Origin: Schaalia canis | GTDB lineage: Bacteria; Actinomycetota; Actinomycetes; Actinomycetales; Actinomycetaceae | Reading direction: 5' to 3' | NCBI RefSeq assembly: GCF_003858455.1 | Contig: NZ_RQZF01000003.1 | Span: 186,001 to 250,000 of the forward strand | Length of the DNA: 64,000 nucleotides | Shown here: positions 34,928 to 44,158 of the stretch, piece by piece | Position numbering within the stretch: position 1 is the stretch's first letter | Layout: each line of letters begins with the position of its first letter | Program-made: the position numbers and the translations under genes | Notes under the pieces: model-generated | What the model saw: only the letters and a program-made list of their open reading frames with translations | Told to the model about the DNA's origin: nothing | Databases searched by the model: none

Positions 34928-37432
34928 TCAGCGCCGACGCAAACCTCGGTGAGTCACCACGGCGCCGGCACCGATGATAGCCATCAGAGCAGCAACCCCT
35001 GAAAGATCCTCAGCACCTGTTGAGGCAAGCCCCTGAGACGATGACGCCTTCGCTTGCGGGGCGACCTGAGCCTCTACCTGCCCAGACTGCCCCTTCGCTG
35101 GCGGCACCTGTTCCTTTGCCGGCGGAGTTGGGCACGCAGGCAGTTTGCGGGCACTACTGAGATCATTCGAGGCCACATCCACCTTCCGACGGGCTACCTC
35201 GAAGTCCTCACGCAAGGTAGTGCGCAGCGCCTTCTGTGCAGCAACATCAGCCCGAGCGCGATCAACAGAGGGAATCTGCATGCGGAGTCGAGCAATTTTC
35301 GCCTCTAGCTCGGCAAAAACCTTCCCCTGCAAAGGCGCGGCGATACCTGCGTCCTTCCCAAGCGTCATGAAAGCAGCAGCGGTAGCCTCAGCTTCAGTGA
35401 GTTCCCTAATTCCAGTGCTCAGAGCACGCGACGCTGCTTCTGCCGCTTGCTTACTTCCAGCAAGAACACGTTGTGCCTCAAGCAAACGTGCCTGCGCTTT
35501 CTGACGATCGGCAGTCACCGTCGCATGAGCGTCATCACGAGCCTTTCGGGCTGCCACTTCTTCAGCGCTCAGTCGATTGGCTACGCTTTGAGCTTCCTGC
35601 TCGTCGCGGCGCGCTCCTGCAAGAGCCTCAGCATCGGTAGCTGCGCTTTGCGCCGCCTGCGTTGCAGCAGCCTGGGCGGTATCAACCTGAGCGGCCTTGC
35701 GTACTTGGTCTTCCTGAGCAGCAGTCAGGCTTGTCTTCGCGGTCTCCAGACGCTGGCTTGCCTGATTTTCTGCAGCCCCAAGCTGAGTGTCCAGATCACC
35801 GGCGAAGTCAGCACCAAAGCTCTCTTTCAGGGCTTTAGCCGCGTCAAGCTCACGCTGCTTCAGCGCTGCCGCCTCCTGCGCTGCGCGCGCAGCTTCACTA
35901 TGTTGTGTTTTCTTCGCCTCAAGCTGAGCGAGCACGCTGCTCTTTTGGTCGAAAGCTTCTTGCAGCGGCGCAAGAGTGGGCTGTTCTTGAGCAAGCGCCT
36001 GCTGCTCATTCGTCAGGGATTGAGTCAGACCGTCCAGTCGCTGCGAAATTGCTTCAGCTTGCTGAGTGCCAGCCTTTTCCTCCGCAACAAGCGTCTGCTC
36101 CTGCCGACGGAACGCGATGAGCTCGTTCGTCAAGGAGTCAAGAGATTCCCGAGTCTCACGCAGATCAACGTCATTTGACTCCCAGCTCAGTTGCTTCCCT
36201 GCTAAAGAGTTCTTCTTTCTCTCAATCTCTGCGGCGTTCGCCTCAGCATCCTGCATGAGATCCTGAATCTCTCGCTTGAGCTGTGCAATCTCGGCATCCA
36301 ACCGCAGCAGAGCCTCCGCATACACTTGCTCAAAACGAGACAGTTCTTCGTGCCTTTGCTCCCCTCCGGCGATCTTGCCTCGAAGCGTCACTAGCTCCTG
36401 CGTCTTTTCTGCTGTTGCTTCCTGAACAGAACGCAATTCTGCGGCAGCCGTCTCCCTCTGCTTCTCAAGGTCTGCAATGGTGGCAAGGCGTGCGGTAGCA
36501 GCAGCCTTCACCGGATCAAGGGCACGCTTAGCAGCATCTTTTTCTGCAGTGGCCGCCTCAACCTGGCGAGTCACATCCGCAAGTTCTGTCGCCCGCTGCT
36601 CGCTTTCCTGACGCGCACGGTCAAAAGCACTCTGCGCGTCCGCGAGCCCACGCTCAATCGCTGCTTTACCACCCGCTTGCTTCAAACGCTCGTTCTTTTC
36701 CCGTGCGTCCGTCAGTGCGGCCTCTGCCTCGCGCAGTTCTTGCTGCGCATGACGAACGTGCGCGTCAGCCTCGTCACGGGCAGTCTTTGCCTGAGCAAGG
36801 CTGTCTTCTGCTGCTTTCTGAGCCGCTGCGGACCGCTCGACATTCTCTTGAGCGCTGCGAGTGGACTGCTTCTTTTCCTCAAGAGTCGCCCGAGCCTGAG
36901 CGGAGTCAGCACTCAGCTTCTTCACTTTCTGCGAGAGTTCGTCGGTGCCAGCGGCATTAGCTGCCTCTTTGGCCTGCAACGCCGTAATCTCAGCATGAAT
37001 ACCCTGCAGGGTCTTCTCATGCGCGGCAAGGCCGTTCTGAGCTGCCTTCAATGCAGCGCGCGCAGCCTCGACCTTCTGTTCAGCGGCCTTCTGCTCGGCT
37101 ACTGCACCCTTTCGTGCATCCTCAACTGCTCGACGAATACGACCGATGGTCTCCTGACGGGCCGCTTCCAGCGTATCGACGGTCTTTTCTTGACGAGCAA
37201 GCTTCTGATCGGCCTCGGCAAGTTTCTGTTCGGCAAGCAAAGAACCCGCTTTTGCCTCGTCAAGAGCGCGGGTCAAACGCTGCTCAATGTCGGCACTGAG
37301 GCACACGAGGGACTGCGGCGAGTTCACGGCATGATTATCTGCGGCGTATGCCTGTGGGGAGGCAACAAGGCTGGCTGCCACGAATGCACTGACGATAACA
37401 GCAGGAACAGCCTGTGAAGGGCGTCGAGTCAT
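34928..37432 (-). CDS. Large coiled-coil surface protein with LASTG sorting signal
   Basis: 834 aa from ATG 37432 (MTRRPSQAVPAV), with GAGGAAG upstream. The signal peptide ends near ASPQAYAA (about 31). Residues about 50-770 are almost wholly heptad-patterned coiled coil rich in Ala, Glu, Gln, Lys and Leu (for example KAGSLLAEQKLAEADQKLAR), with single Pro breaks near the end (AQEQPTLAPLQ). After a Pro/Lys/Gln linker comes LASTG and a final hydrophobic segment with LRRR. The shape resembles M-protein-like or SMC-like rods, but no binding motif is recognised. It ends 193 bases before the LAKTG protein start and no terminator is evident between them. Confidence 0.85.
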   Translation of the reverse strand: MTRRPSQAVPAVIVSAFVAASLVASPQAYAADNHAVNSPQSLVCLSADIEQRLTRALDEAKAGSLLAEQKLAEADQKLARQEKTVDTLEAARQETIGRIRRAVEDARKGAVAEQKAAEQKVEAARAALKAAQNGLAAHEKTLQGIHAEITALQAKEAANAAGTDELSQKVKKLSADSAQARATLEEKKQSTRSAQENVERSAAAQKAAEDSLAQAKTARDEADAHVRHAQQELREAEAALTDAREKNERLKQAGGKAAIERGLADAQSAFDRARQESEQRATELADVTRQVEAATAEKDAAKRALDPVKAAATARLATIADLEKQRETAAAELRSVQEATAEKTQELVTLRGKIAGGEQRHEELSRFEQVYAEALLRLDAEIAQLKREIQDLMQDAEANAAEIERKKNSLAGKQLSWESNDVDLRETRESLDSLTNELIAFRRQEQTLVAEEKAGTQQAEAISQRLDGLTQSLTNEQQALAQEQPTLAPLQEAFDQKSSVLAQLEAKKTQHSEAARAAQEAAALKQRELDAAKALKESFGADFAGDLDTQLGAAENQASQRLETAKTSLTAAQEDQVRKAAQVDTAQAAATQAAQSAATDAEALAGARRDEQEAQSVANRLSAEEVAARKARDDAHATVTADRQKAQARLLEAQRVLAGSKQAAEAASRALSTGIRELTEAEATAAAFMTLGKDAGIAAPLQGKVFAELEAKIARLRMQIPSVDRARADVAAQKALRTTLREDFEVARRKVDVASNDLSSARKLPACPTPPAKEQVPPAKGQSGQVEAQVAPQAKASSSQGLASTGAEDLSGVAALMAIIGAGAVVTHRGLRRR

Positions 37433-37688
37433 CTCTTCCTCACTCAGTGTTGGGGATCTTGAAAACACTTGTGTTCCCTTTTACGTTATCCCCCCACTCA
37501 TTCAGTTTCAATTAAGAAACGTCACTCTTTTTCACGGCCTCCAACAGCTCCCCCTCCCACAATGCGCACAATAACGCGCTTTCTCCACCCTGTTGTGTAT
37601 TAGCGCACGGAGCATCCGTGAGTAACTTCATCAGCCTCGTGCACTAATGTTCCTGAGCGCAAAAGGACTCAGCCGCGCAACACACAAC

Positions 37689-38363
37689 TCATCGCTCCTC
37701 AACCTCATGGAAAGCCTTATAGAGGCCAAGGGCCAAAGCAGTCCGATCAGAGGCATCACATTTACGCAGCAACGAAGAGACATGATTCTTCACCGTCCCC
37801 TCCGCCAACACCATCCGCTGCGCAATCGCCTGATTAGACAGGCCCTCAGAAACAAGAAAAGCCACCTCACGCTCCGTCGGAGTAAGACGAGACAAAACAG
37901 ACGAATCACCCTTCTCTGCCTCGTCATCTCCCCTCAACGCAAGGCGAGCAACCTGCGGATCAATAACGAGTCCGCCTTGAGCAACCGCTCGAACCGCCTG
38001 AGAAAGCGTGTCAATCGAGGCGTCCTTGAGCAAAAAACCCGCCGCCCCCTGTTCAAGAGCACCACGAATAAGATGCGGCTCATCAAAAGTCGTCAGAACC
38101 AAAACCGGAATATGGGGAAACTCCTGAGCGCAGCAGCGCACCAGTTCAATCCCGTCCATCACCGGCATCTTTGCGTCCGACACAATCACATCGACAGGAG
38201 TTGACCTCAGCACCGCCAATGCCTCGGCGCCATGCGCAGCCTGGGCGACAACCTCAATGCCAGGAACTGTTCCAAAAAGCATCAAAAGACCACGGCGCAG
38301 TAGCTGATGATCGTCAACGAGTAAAACACGGATCGGCTCCGCCTCAGATATCGACTCAGACAC
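37689..38363 (-). CDS. NarL/LuxR-type response regulator
   Basis: 224 aa from GTG 38363; GTG 38372 is possible. The receiver opens IRVLLVDDHQLLRRGLLMLF, has the phosphorylated Asp in DVIVSDAKMPVMDG near 60, the Thr in VLVLTTFDEPH and the Lys in FLLKDAS. The LuxR helix-turn-helix is LTPTEREVAFLVSEGLSNQA, then GTVKNHVSSLLRK near 190. It overlaps the histidine-kinase stop, so the two are co-translated. It lies just upstream of nothing else on this strand until the coiled-coil gene, which it may regulate. Confidence 0.93.
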   Translation of the reverse strand: MSESISEAEPIRVLLVDDHQLLRRGLLMLFGTVPGIEVVAQAAHGAEALAVLRSTPVDVIVSDAKMPVMDGIELVRCCAQEFPHIPVLVLTTFDEPHLIRGALEQGAAGFLLKDASIDTLSQAVRAVAQGGLVIDPQVARLALRGDDEAEKGDSSVLSRLTPTEREVAFLVSEGLSNQAIAQRMVLAEGTVKNHVSSLLRKCDASDRTALALGLYKAFHEVEER

Positions 38364-39654
38364 CAGTTTCACCCCCGCTGCGAGCGTCGACGCACTGTTC
38401 CATGGCCACATGATTCGGAAGCACAACGCTCAGCGCGAAATCATCCCCTTCACGACCTGCTCGAAGCAAACCGCCTAATTCCTCCACCCGTTCCCTCAAG
38501 CCTCCAATTCCAAATCCCACCGTGGGCCCGCCAGACTCCCCCACAGGAGCATGGGGAACCTCCTCCCGACATTCAGGAGAAATTCGATTCACCACAAGAA
38601 GATTCACCCCACCCTCAACCATTGCCAGAGTGATCGTGACATCACGCGCATGCGAATGGCGTAGGGCATTTGTTAGCCCCTCCTGAACCGCACGGTGGAG
38701 AACAACCTCTTCGATCTGCCCCAATGCGGGCCCTCCCAAAAGGTTCTCGACCTCCACCCGCACCCCTGTACCGCGGAAAGAGGCCGCGATAGCCTCCAAA
38801 GCAGCCACTCCCCTGCTCTCTGCCCCACCAGTTACGGGACTGAGTGCGCGCACCCAGGTACGCATCTCTCCCACGGCCTCGCGCGTAGCCCGTTGCGCGA
38901 CAACGATCTCCGCCCAGGCGGCGTCCGCGTCCGTTTCCCTCACGCGAGAAGCAAACTCAAGGCTCATACCAATCTGCGTGAGGCGATGCCCCAATCCATC
39001 ATGAAGCTCATGGGCGGCGCGAGCACGCTCCTTAGCCAAAACAAGTTCCTTTTCCAAGGCAACCTGTCGTTCTACCTGAGCTAAAGCAGCATCACGTTCG
39101 GCAATCATCACCTGTTGATCCGCCACCACTGCCTCGTAGCGTCTCATCAGCAGCCCCAAAGCCGTCCCGACCGTCATGAGGATAAAAACCAGTACCCCGT
39201 TGACAAGACCGTCCTCTACCTGCCCGCGACTCATAAGGACAACCATGCCCGTAGTGGCCACCAACGCATTCCCCAGCAAACCCGCCCACACGCCCACATC
39301 AATCACCAGCAAAGCCTGCGCGACAAGGAGGAAGGGAACATTAAACCCTAGCTGTCCGATAACAGCGGGCACCAAAAGCAAGAACAACACCACAACTGAG
39401 CACACGGCTCTCCCTCGACCAACTGGGAGTCGATGACGCACAACCCACAGCACCCCCACCAGCACGCCTACCGTGGGTAACAGCAGAGCAAGCGGAAGTT
39501 CCCGCTGTTCAGCCACCGCCAGAATCGTTGCAGCAAATGCGATGTAGCTGAGAAAGGCGAGCACCTGCAAAACCGCCAGCATGGTCCGCCCGGCATAGTG
39601 AGAATCCGCATGTGTCCCCAAAGACCAACTCATTGTGGTGTCCATAGCTGACAC
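38356..39654 (-). CDS. Sensor histidine kinase, NarX/DesK type (HisKA_3)
   Basis: 432 aa from GTG 39654, nine bases after GGAGG. Five or six helices in the first ~150 residues with very short outside loops, suggesting membrane-embedded sensing. A coiled linker leads to the phosphorylated His in AAHELHDGLGHRLTQIG near 222. The ATPase part has EGLTNALRHSHARDV (N-box) near 330 and TVGFGIGGLRERVEELGG (G-box) near 385. This build is common in actinobacterial cell-envelope or antibiotic sensors. The signal is unknown. Confidence 0.93.
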   Translation of the reverse strand: MSAMDTTMSWSLGTHADSHYAGRTMLAVLQVLAFLSYIAFAATILAVAEQRELPLALLLPTVGVLVGVLWVVRHRLPVGRGRAVCSVVVLFLLLVPAVIGQLGFNVPFLLVAQALLVIDVGVWAGLLGNALVATTGMVVLMSRGQVEDGLVNGVLVFILMTVGTALGLLMRRYEAVVADQQVMIAERDAALAQVERQVALEKELVLAKERARAAHELHDGLGHRLTQIGMSLEFASRVRETDADAAWAEIVVAQRATREAVGEMRTWVRALSPVTGGAESRGVAALEAIAASFRGTGVRVEVENLLGGPALGQIEEVVLHRAVQEGLTNALRHSHARDVTITLAMVEGGVNLLVVNRISPECREEVPHAPVGESGGPTVGFGIGGLRERVEELGGLLRAGREGDDFALSVVLPNHVAMEQCVDARSGGETGV

Positions 39655-39765
39655 CCTAGATGACCTCCGGTAGTCCCGTCCCATGACCGTAGTCATGATT
39701 CCTCACCGAAACTCCTGACGCCAGCCACTCTCCACCGGCAGAGACAATCAATAGCGTGAGGGGCT

Positions 39766-40680
39766 ATGAATACTCACATTTCATCCCCAGTTTCGCACTC
39801 CTCCGCGCCCCGCAAAGCAACACCCTTCGCATGTCCACGGCTTCCTGAATGGGCGCGGATTCTCCTGACGATGCTTGCAATGCTGGCCGCGTATGTACCG
39901 ATCATGCTCATCTCGTCCATTCCTGCCTTCAGCGAATGGTTGAAATCCAGCAATTACCTGGTCAACACCGTGGCCAATCTGTGTGTCCAGCTCAGTGTTG
40001 GCCTCATGATGCTTCTCCTCGCCACAGTGTTGATCCGCACGCTAGACCGCCGACCAGTAGCTGCCCTGGGCCTGTCGATCAATCTCAGAGCCTTCTTTTC
40101 CTTCCTGCTCGGCACCGCGCTTGCCATCGGAATTATCTGGGGATCAGCCTTCGCCCTGTACGCCTTTGATCTCGTCTCTGTTATGCCCCACGCTAGCGCT
40201 GCCCCCAGTGACGCGCCCGTCGCCCTCGTCCTGGCGCTGATTCTTGGACGGGCATTCTTCCTCCAAGGTTTTGGCGAGGAAGTGCTTTTCCGCGGATACC
40301 TCATGCAGTCCCTGTCAGCGCGTCCGCAGCGAGCACTGTGGATCTCTGTGGGCACGTTTACGATCCTTCATTTGCTCTCTCAAGGTCCACAGCAAAGCCT
40401 TCTTGATCGAGTGCTCTACCTGATTTTGCCTCTCGGTTTTGCTGTACTTGCCGGTTATCTGGCGATTCTCCTGCGCTCCACCTGGGCTGCAGTAGGAATC
40501 CACGGCGGTATGCACGTTGGGACAATGATGCTCACCTACTGGATGCAGCTCGATACGAATACGATGCTCAGTGTGGTCATCAATGGCCTCATTTTCCTCG
40601 CGGCTGGCCTGATTGTCGCACGGTTCATCCCCCGCTCCCGGTGGGACGAGGTTGCCGCCATCGGTCCTTACGCTGCCTAG
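39766..40680 (+). CDS. CPBP-family intramembrane protease
   Basis: 304 aa, about eight helices. The catalytic motif EExxxR is in GFGEEVLFRGYLMQ near 167, the second motif FTILHLL supplies His, and HGGMH near 245 supplies the third. Relatives cleave prenylated or other membrane proteins or act in bacteriocin self-protection. The gene is divergent from the histidine kinase with only 111 bases between, so it is a natural target of that two-component system. RBS GAGGGG precedes ATG 39766. Confidence 0.9.
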   Translation: MNTHISSPVSHSSAPRKATPFACPRLPEWARILLTMLAMLAAYVPIMLISSIPAFSEWLKSSNYLVNTVANLCVQLSVGLMMLLLATVLIRTLDRRPVAALGLSINLRAFFSFLLGTALAIGIIWGSAFALYAFDLVSVMPHASAAPSDAPVALVLALILGRAFFLQGFGEEVLFRGYLMQSLSARPQRALWISVGTFTILHLLSQGPQQSLLDRVLYLILPLGFAVLAGYLAILLRSTWAAVGIHGGMHVGTMMLTYWMQLDTNTMLSVVINGLIFLAAGLIVARFIPRSRWDEVAAIGPYAA

Positions 40681-40736
40681 TCCAGCCATAGGGGGTGGTT
40701 TGGCACGACTCCGCCCCCAGCATGCTCACACAAAAG

Positions 40737-40782
40737 AAAGGGTTGGGGTTCACGATCCTACGATCGTGAACCCCAACCCTTT
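40737..40782. terminator. Bidirectional terminator between the CPBP protease and rplQ
   Basis: A 21-bp perfect stem (40737-40757 with 40762-40782) with a CTAC loop; on the minus strand it is followed by CTTTTGTG. It closes the rplQ end of the ribosomal cluster. Confidence 0.92.
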
Positions 40783-40817
40783 ATCGGATCATGCGCGGCA
40801 CGTCAGTGCCGGGTCAC

Positions 40818-41339
40818 TCACTTCTCTTCAGCAGCCTCTTCGGTTGCCTCGGCTTCAACGGCAGCTTCTTCAACTGCGGGTTCCTCGGCCTTGACCTCTT
40901 CGGCTGCGGCTTCTTCAGCCTTCTTTTCTGCTGCAGCAACGGTGGCTTCAGCTTCAGCCACGACAGCCTTCTTCGCAACGCGTTCCATGACGAACTCAAT
41001 GCGCATCAGAGGAGCGTTGTCGCCCTTACGGTAGCCAACGCGGGTCAGGCGGGTGTAGCCGCCCTTACGCTCAGCGTCCATCGCAGGGACGATCTCGTCG
41101 AAGAGCATGTAAACGGCATCCTTGTTGGTGATGCGCTTAGCAACGGTACGACGAGCGTGCAGGTCGCCGCGCTTGGCCTTGGTGACCAGCTTTTCCACGT
41201 AAGGCTGAAGCACCTTGGCCTTGGCCTCGGTCGTGGTGATGGCGCGGTGTTCAATGAGCTGCGTGGCCAGGTTGGCCAGGATCAGCTTCTGGTGTGCCGG
41301 GCTGCCGCCCAGGCGAGCACCCTTCTTGGGGGTGGGCAT
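40818..41339 (-). CDS. rplQ: 50S ribosomal protein L17 with Ala/Glu-rich tail
   Basis: 173 aa. The L17 core covers residues 1-118 ([59 protein letters not shown]). The last ~50 residues are a repetitive Ala/Glu/Lys/Val tail, acidic and probably disordered, as in several actinobacteria. Last gene of the infA-rpmJ-rpsM-rpsK-rpoA-rplQ unit. Confidence 0.97.
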   Translation of the reverse strand: MPTPKKGARLGGSPAHQKLILANLATQLIEHRAITTTEAKAKVLQPYVEKLVTKAKRGDLHARRTVAKRITNKDAVYMLFDEIVPAMDAERKGGYTRLTRVGYRKGDNAPLMRIEFVMERVAKKAVVAEAEATVAAAEKKAEEAAAEEVKAEEPAVEEAAVEAEATEEAAEEK

Positions 41340-41388
41340 TGGTGTCTCCTACAAAAGTATGAAGTCGAGCGTCTGGCGACGCCCAGGG

Positions 41389-42390
41389 TCAGAAGGACTG
41401 GTCGTCGCTGAACTGGATCGAACCGGAGTCGCCCTCGCCGGGCATGGACGGCATCAGGGAATCCTTGAGGGTCATACCAAGGGCGCCCAGGGCTTCCTTG
41501 ATTTCCTCAATGGACTTGGTGCCGAAGTTACGGATATCCAGCAGGTCAGCCTCGGAGTGAGCAACGAGCTCGCCGATGTTGAGGATGCCACGACGGCGCA
41601 GGGCGTTGTACGAACGCGACTGCAGGTTGAGGCTCTCGATCGGCAGGGCCAGGTCGGCGGCGAGGGTGGCATCCGTGGTGGAGGGGCCAACCTCAATACC
41701 TTCAGCTTCCTCGTTGAGTTCACGCATCAAGCCGAAGAGCTCCACAAGGGTCTTACCAGCGGAGGCAAGAGCATCGCGGGGGCTAATGGCCGGCTTGGTC
41801 TCCACGTCAATGACGAGGCGATCGAAGTCGGTGCGCTGCTCAACACGGGTGGCCTCGACCTTGTAGGTCACCTTGAGGACCGGCGAGTAGATCGAGTCAA
41901 TCGGGATACGAGAGATCTCGGCCTGGGGATCCTTGTTCTGAGCGGCAGAGACATAACCGCGGCCACGCTCGACCGTCAGTTCAATCTCCAGCTTGCCCTT
42001 CTCATTGAGGGTGGCAAGATGCAGCTCAGGGTTGTGAATCTCCACGCCGGCGGGAGGAGTGATATCTCCAGCCACGACTGTGCCGGGGCCAGCCTTGCGC
42101 AGGTACATCACAACAGGCTCGTCATTCTCAGAGGAGAGAACGATCTGCTTGATGTTGAGGATGATTTCGGCAACGTCTTCCTTCACGCCCTCAACGGTGC
42201 GGAACTCGTGAGGCACTCCATCAATACGGATGGAGGTCACGGCTGCGCCGGGGATCGAGGACAGCAGGGTACGACGCAGGGAGTTACCCAGCGTGTAGCC
42301 GAAGCCTGGCTCGAGGGGTTCGAGGGTGAAACGGGAGCGGAAGTCGCTGACTTTTTCTTCGGTCAGGATGGGTCGCTCTGCAATGAGCAC
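41389..42390 (-). CDS. rpoA: DNA-directed RNA polymerase alpha subunit
   Basis: 333 aa from GTG 42390 (start of [13 protein letters not shown]), with AAGGA upstream; an upstream extension of the frame is not conserved. N-terminal dimerisation domain has [20 protein letters not shown] near 30. The C-terminal DNA/activator-binding domain has [20 protein letters not shown] and [15 protein letters not shown]. It ends with an acidic tail. rpsD, which often precedes rpoA, is not here: rpsK is the direct upstream neighbour. Confidence 0.98.
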   Translation of the reverse strand: MLIAERPILTEEKVSDFRSRFTLEPLEPGFGYTLGNSLRRTLLSSIPGAAVTSIRIDGVPHEFRTVEGVKEDVAEIILNIKQIVLSSENDEPVVMYLRKAGPGTVVAGDITPPAGVEIHNPELHLATLNEKGKLEIELTVERGRGYVSAAQNKDPQAEISRIPIDSIYSPVLKVTYKVEATRVEQRTDFDRLVIDVETKPAISPRDALASAGKTLVELFGLMRELNEEAEGIEVGPSTTDATLAADLALPIESLNLQSRSYNALRRRGILNIGELVAHSEADLLDIRNFGTKSIEEIKEALGALGMTLKDSLMPSMPGEGDSGSIQFSDDQSF

Positions 42391-42553
42391 GTCTTGTTCC
42401 TTTCTTCCCGGCGACCGCCATATGACGCCGGATGCGGGTCCCGATGAACGGGGAAGGGAGTGTGGAGTGGCCACTTAGCCGAGGGCGTTTGCGCCACTCA
42501 GACGTGGGGTTGTCCTCTCACAGGTGTCAAAGGACAGCCCGCTCAGGCTCGGG

Positions 42554-42961
42554 TCAGACGCGGCGACGCTTGGGAGGACGAGCGCCGTTGTGTGCCTGGG
42601 GAGTGACATCCTGGATCGAACCAACCTCAAGGCCAGCAGCCTGGAGGGAACGGATCGCGGTCTCACGGCCGGAGCCGGGACCCTTCACGAAGACGTCAAC
42701 CTTCTTCATGCCATGCTCTTGTGCGCGACGGGCGGCAGCCTCGGCGGCAAGCTGAGCAGCGAAGGGGGTGGACTTACGCGAGCCCTTGAAGCCAACCTGG
42801 CCGGAGGAGGCCCAGGCAATAACGGCGCCAGTGGGATCGGTAATGGAGACGATGGTGTTGTTGAACGTCGACTTAATGTAGGCGTTGCCGTGGGTGACGT
42901 TCTTGCTCACCTTGCGACGCGGCTTGCGCGACGCGGAGGAGCGGGTGGACTTAGTAGCCAT
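42554..42961 (-). CDS. rpsK: 30S ribosomal protein S11
   Basis: 135 aa, full length. [19 protein letters not shown], then [20 protein letters not shown], and the end [17 protein letters not shown] identify S11 of the small-subunit platform. 163 bases separate it from rpoA. Confidence 0.98.
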   Translation of the reverse strand: MATKSTRSSASRKPRRKVSKNVTHGNAYIKSTFNNTIVSITDPTGAVIAWASSGQVGFKGSRKSTPFAAQLAAEAAARRAQEHGMKKVDVFVKGPGSGRETAIRSLQAAGLEVGSIQDVTPQAHNGARPPKRRRV

Positions 42962-43017
42962 TGAAAGTTCCTTCGATGTCGATGAGCTACAGGTGTGTGC
43001 AGCTCAAGCCGGGTCTA

Positions 43018-43389
43018 TTACTTCTTCTTCTTACCTGCGACGGTACGCTTGGGGCCCTTACGGGTACGAGCGTTCGTCTTGGTGCGCTGGCCGTGCACGG
43101 GCAGGCCACGGCGGTGGCGAAGACCCTGGTAGGAACCGATCTCAATCTTGCGGCGAATATCGGCCTGCACCTCACGGCGCAGGTCACCCTCGACCTTGTA
43201 GTTGGATTCGATGTAGGTACGCAGCTTGACGAGGTCGTCCTCGGTAGCGTCCTTCACACGCAGGTCGGGGCTCACGCCGGTAGCCTCAAGGGTTTCCTTG
43301 GCGCGGGTGCGTCCAACACCGTAGATGTAAGTAAGCGCGATCTCCATACGCTTTTCGCGAGGGAGGTCGACGCCGGCAATACGTGCCAT
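43018..43389 (-). CDS. rpsM: 30S ribosomal protein S13
   Basis: 123 aa. [25 protein letters not shown]-like [36 protein letters not shown] and the basic tail RTVAGKKKK are typical. It contacts tRNA and subunit bridge regions at the 30S head. Confidence 0.98.
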   Translation of the reverse strand: MARIAGVDLPREKRMEIALTYIYGVGRTRAKETLEATGVSPDLRVKDATEDDLVKLRTYIESNYKVEGDLRREVQADIRRKIEIGSYQGLRHRRGLPVHGQRTKTNARTRKGPKRTVAGKKKK

Positions 43390-43542
43390 TTTGCTTCTCC
43401 AGTGGGTTTTTCGGAGGTCGTCACCACGCCATCCAGACGAATTGTCTGGCCCCGGCCTCCGAACCGGGGGTCGTTGCTCGGCAACGTTTGGTGTGATGCT
43501 GACGGGCCTTTGCGGCCCTATGACCGGCTACAGGGTCAGGGT

Positions 43543-43656
43543 TCAGCCCTGACGCTGCTTGTGTCGGGGGTTGTCGCAGATGACCATGACCTTGGCGTGG
43601 CGACGAATCACCTTGCACTTGTCACAGATCGTCTTGACACTCGGCTTGACCTTCAT
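43543..43656 (-). CDS. rpmJ: 50S ribosomal protein L36 (zinc-binding form)
   Basis: 37 aa: it begins [20 protein letters not shown] and continues with [17 protein letters not shown]. Zn ligands are C11, C14, C27 and H32, so it is the C+ form, not the zinc-free paralogue used under zinc starvation. ATG 43656 has GGAGG about 8 bases upstream. It lies between infA and rpsM, the usual place. Confidence 0.98.
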   Translation of the reverse strand: MKVKPSVKTICDKCKVIRRHAKVMVICDNPRHKQRQG

Positions 43657-43704
43657 GGTTATACCTCCACGCCATGTCAGCATGGCGCTGTCGTGTCGGC
43701 TGGT

Positions 43705-43926
43705 TTACTTGTAGCGGTAAACGATACGGCCCTTGGACAGGTCGTAGGGGCTCAGTTCCACCACAACGCGATCCTCGGGAAGGATACGAATGTAGTGCTG
43801 ACGCATCTTGCCCGAAATGTAGCCCAAGACAATGTGACCATTGCTCAGCTCTACGCGGAACATTGCGTTAGGCAGGGCTTCAACAACCGTGCCTTCAATC
43901 TCGATGACGCCGTCCTTCTTCGCCAT
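43705..43926 (-). CDS. infA: Translation initiation factor IF-1
   Basis: 73 aa S1-like fold: [40 protein letters not shown], ending [11 protein letters not shown]. Binds the A site of the 30S subunit during initiation. It is the first gene of its unit; the 232-base gap to map holds a terminator and presumably this unit's promoter (a TTGACT box lies at 44064-44069 on the minus strand). Confidence 0.98.
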   Translation of the reverse strand: MAKKDGVIEIEGTVVEALPNAMFRVELSNGHIVLGYISGKMRQHYIRILPEDRVVVELSPYDLSKGRIVYRYK

Positions 43927-44090
43927 GAACTCCGTCTGTCCTTAGTGTGTCTAGTAGTACCGCGGTTGTACCGCAAGGCGCGGCCCACCCCTCAATCGCA
44001 TGAAAGTGGGTATGAGTGGACACGCCCGACTATCCACAATAGGCCATACAGGGGTTTTGTGGTAGTCAACGGCACTGTTCACTCCCTCAC

Positions 44091-44131
44091 CTTTTAGAAA
44101 ACGAGGGAGCAGGTGACGCTACTCCCTCGTT
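44091..44131 (-). terminator. Terminator of the secY-adk-map unit
   Basis: A 10-bp perfect stem (44100-44109 with 44122-44131) followed on the minus strand by TTTCTAAAAG, 28 bases after the map stop. Confidence 0.7.
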
Positions 44132-44158
44132 CCACTCGCATGTATGCGCCAAGCCGCG

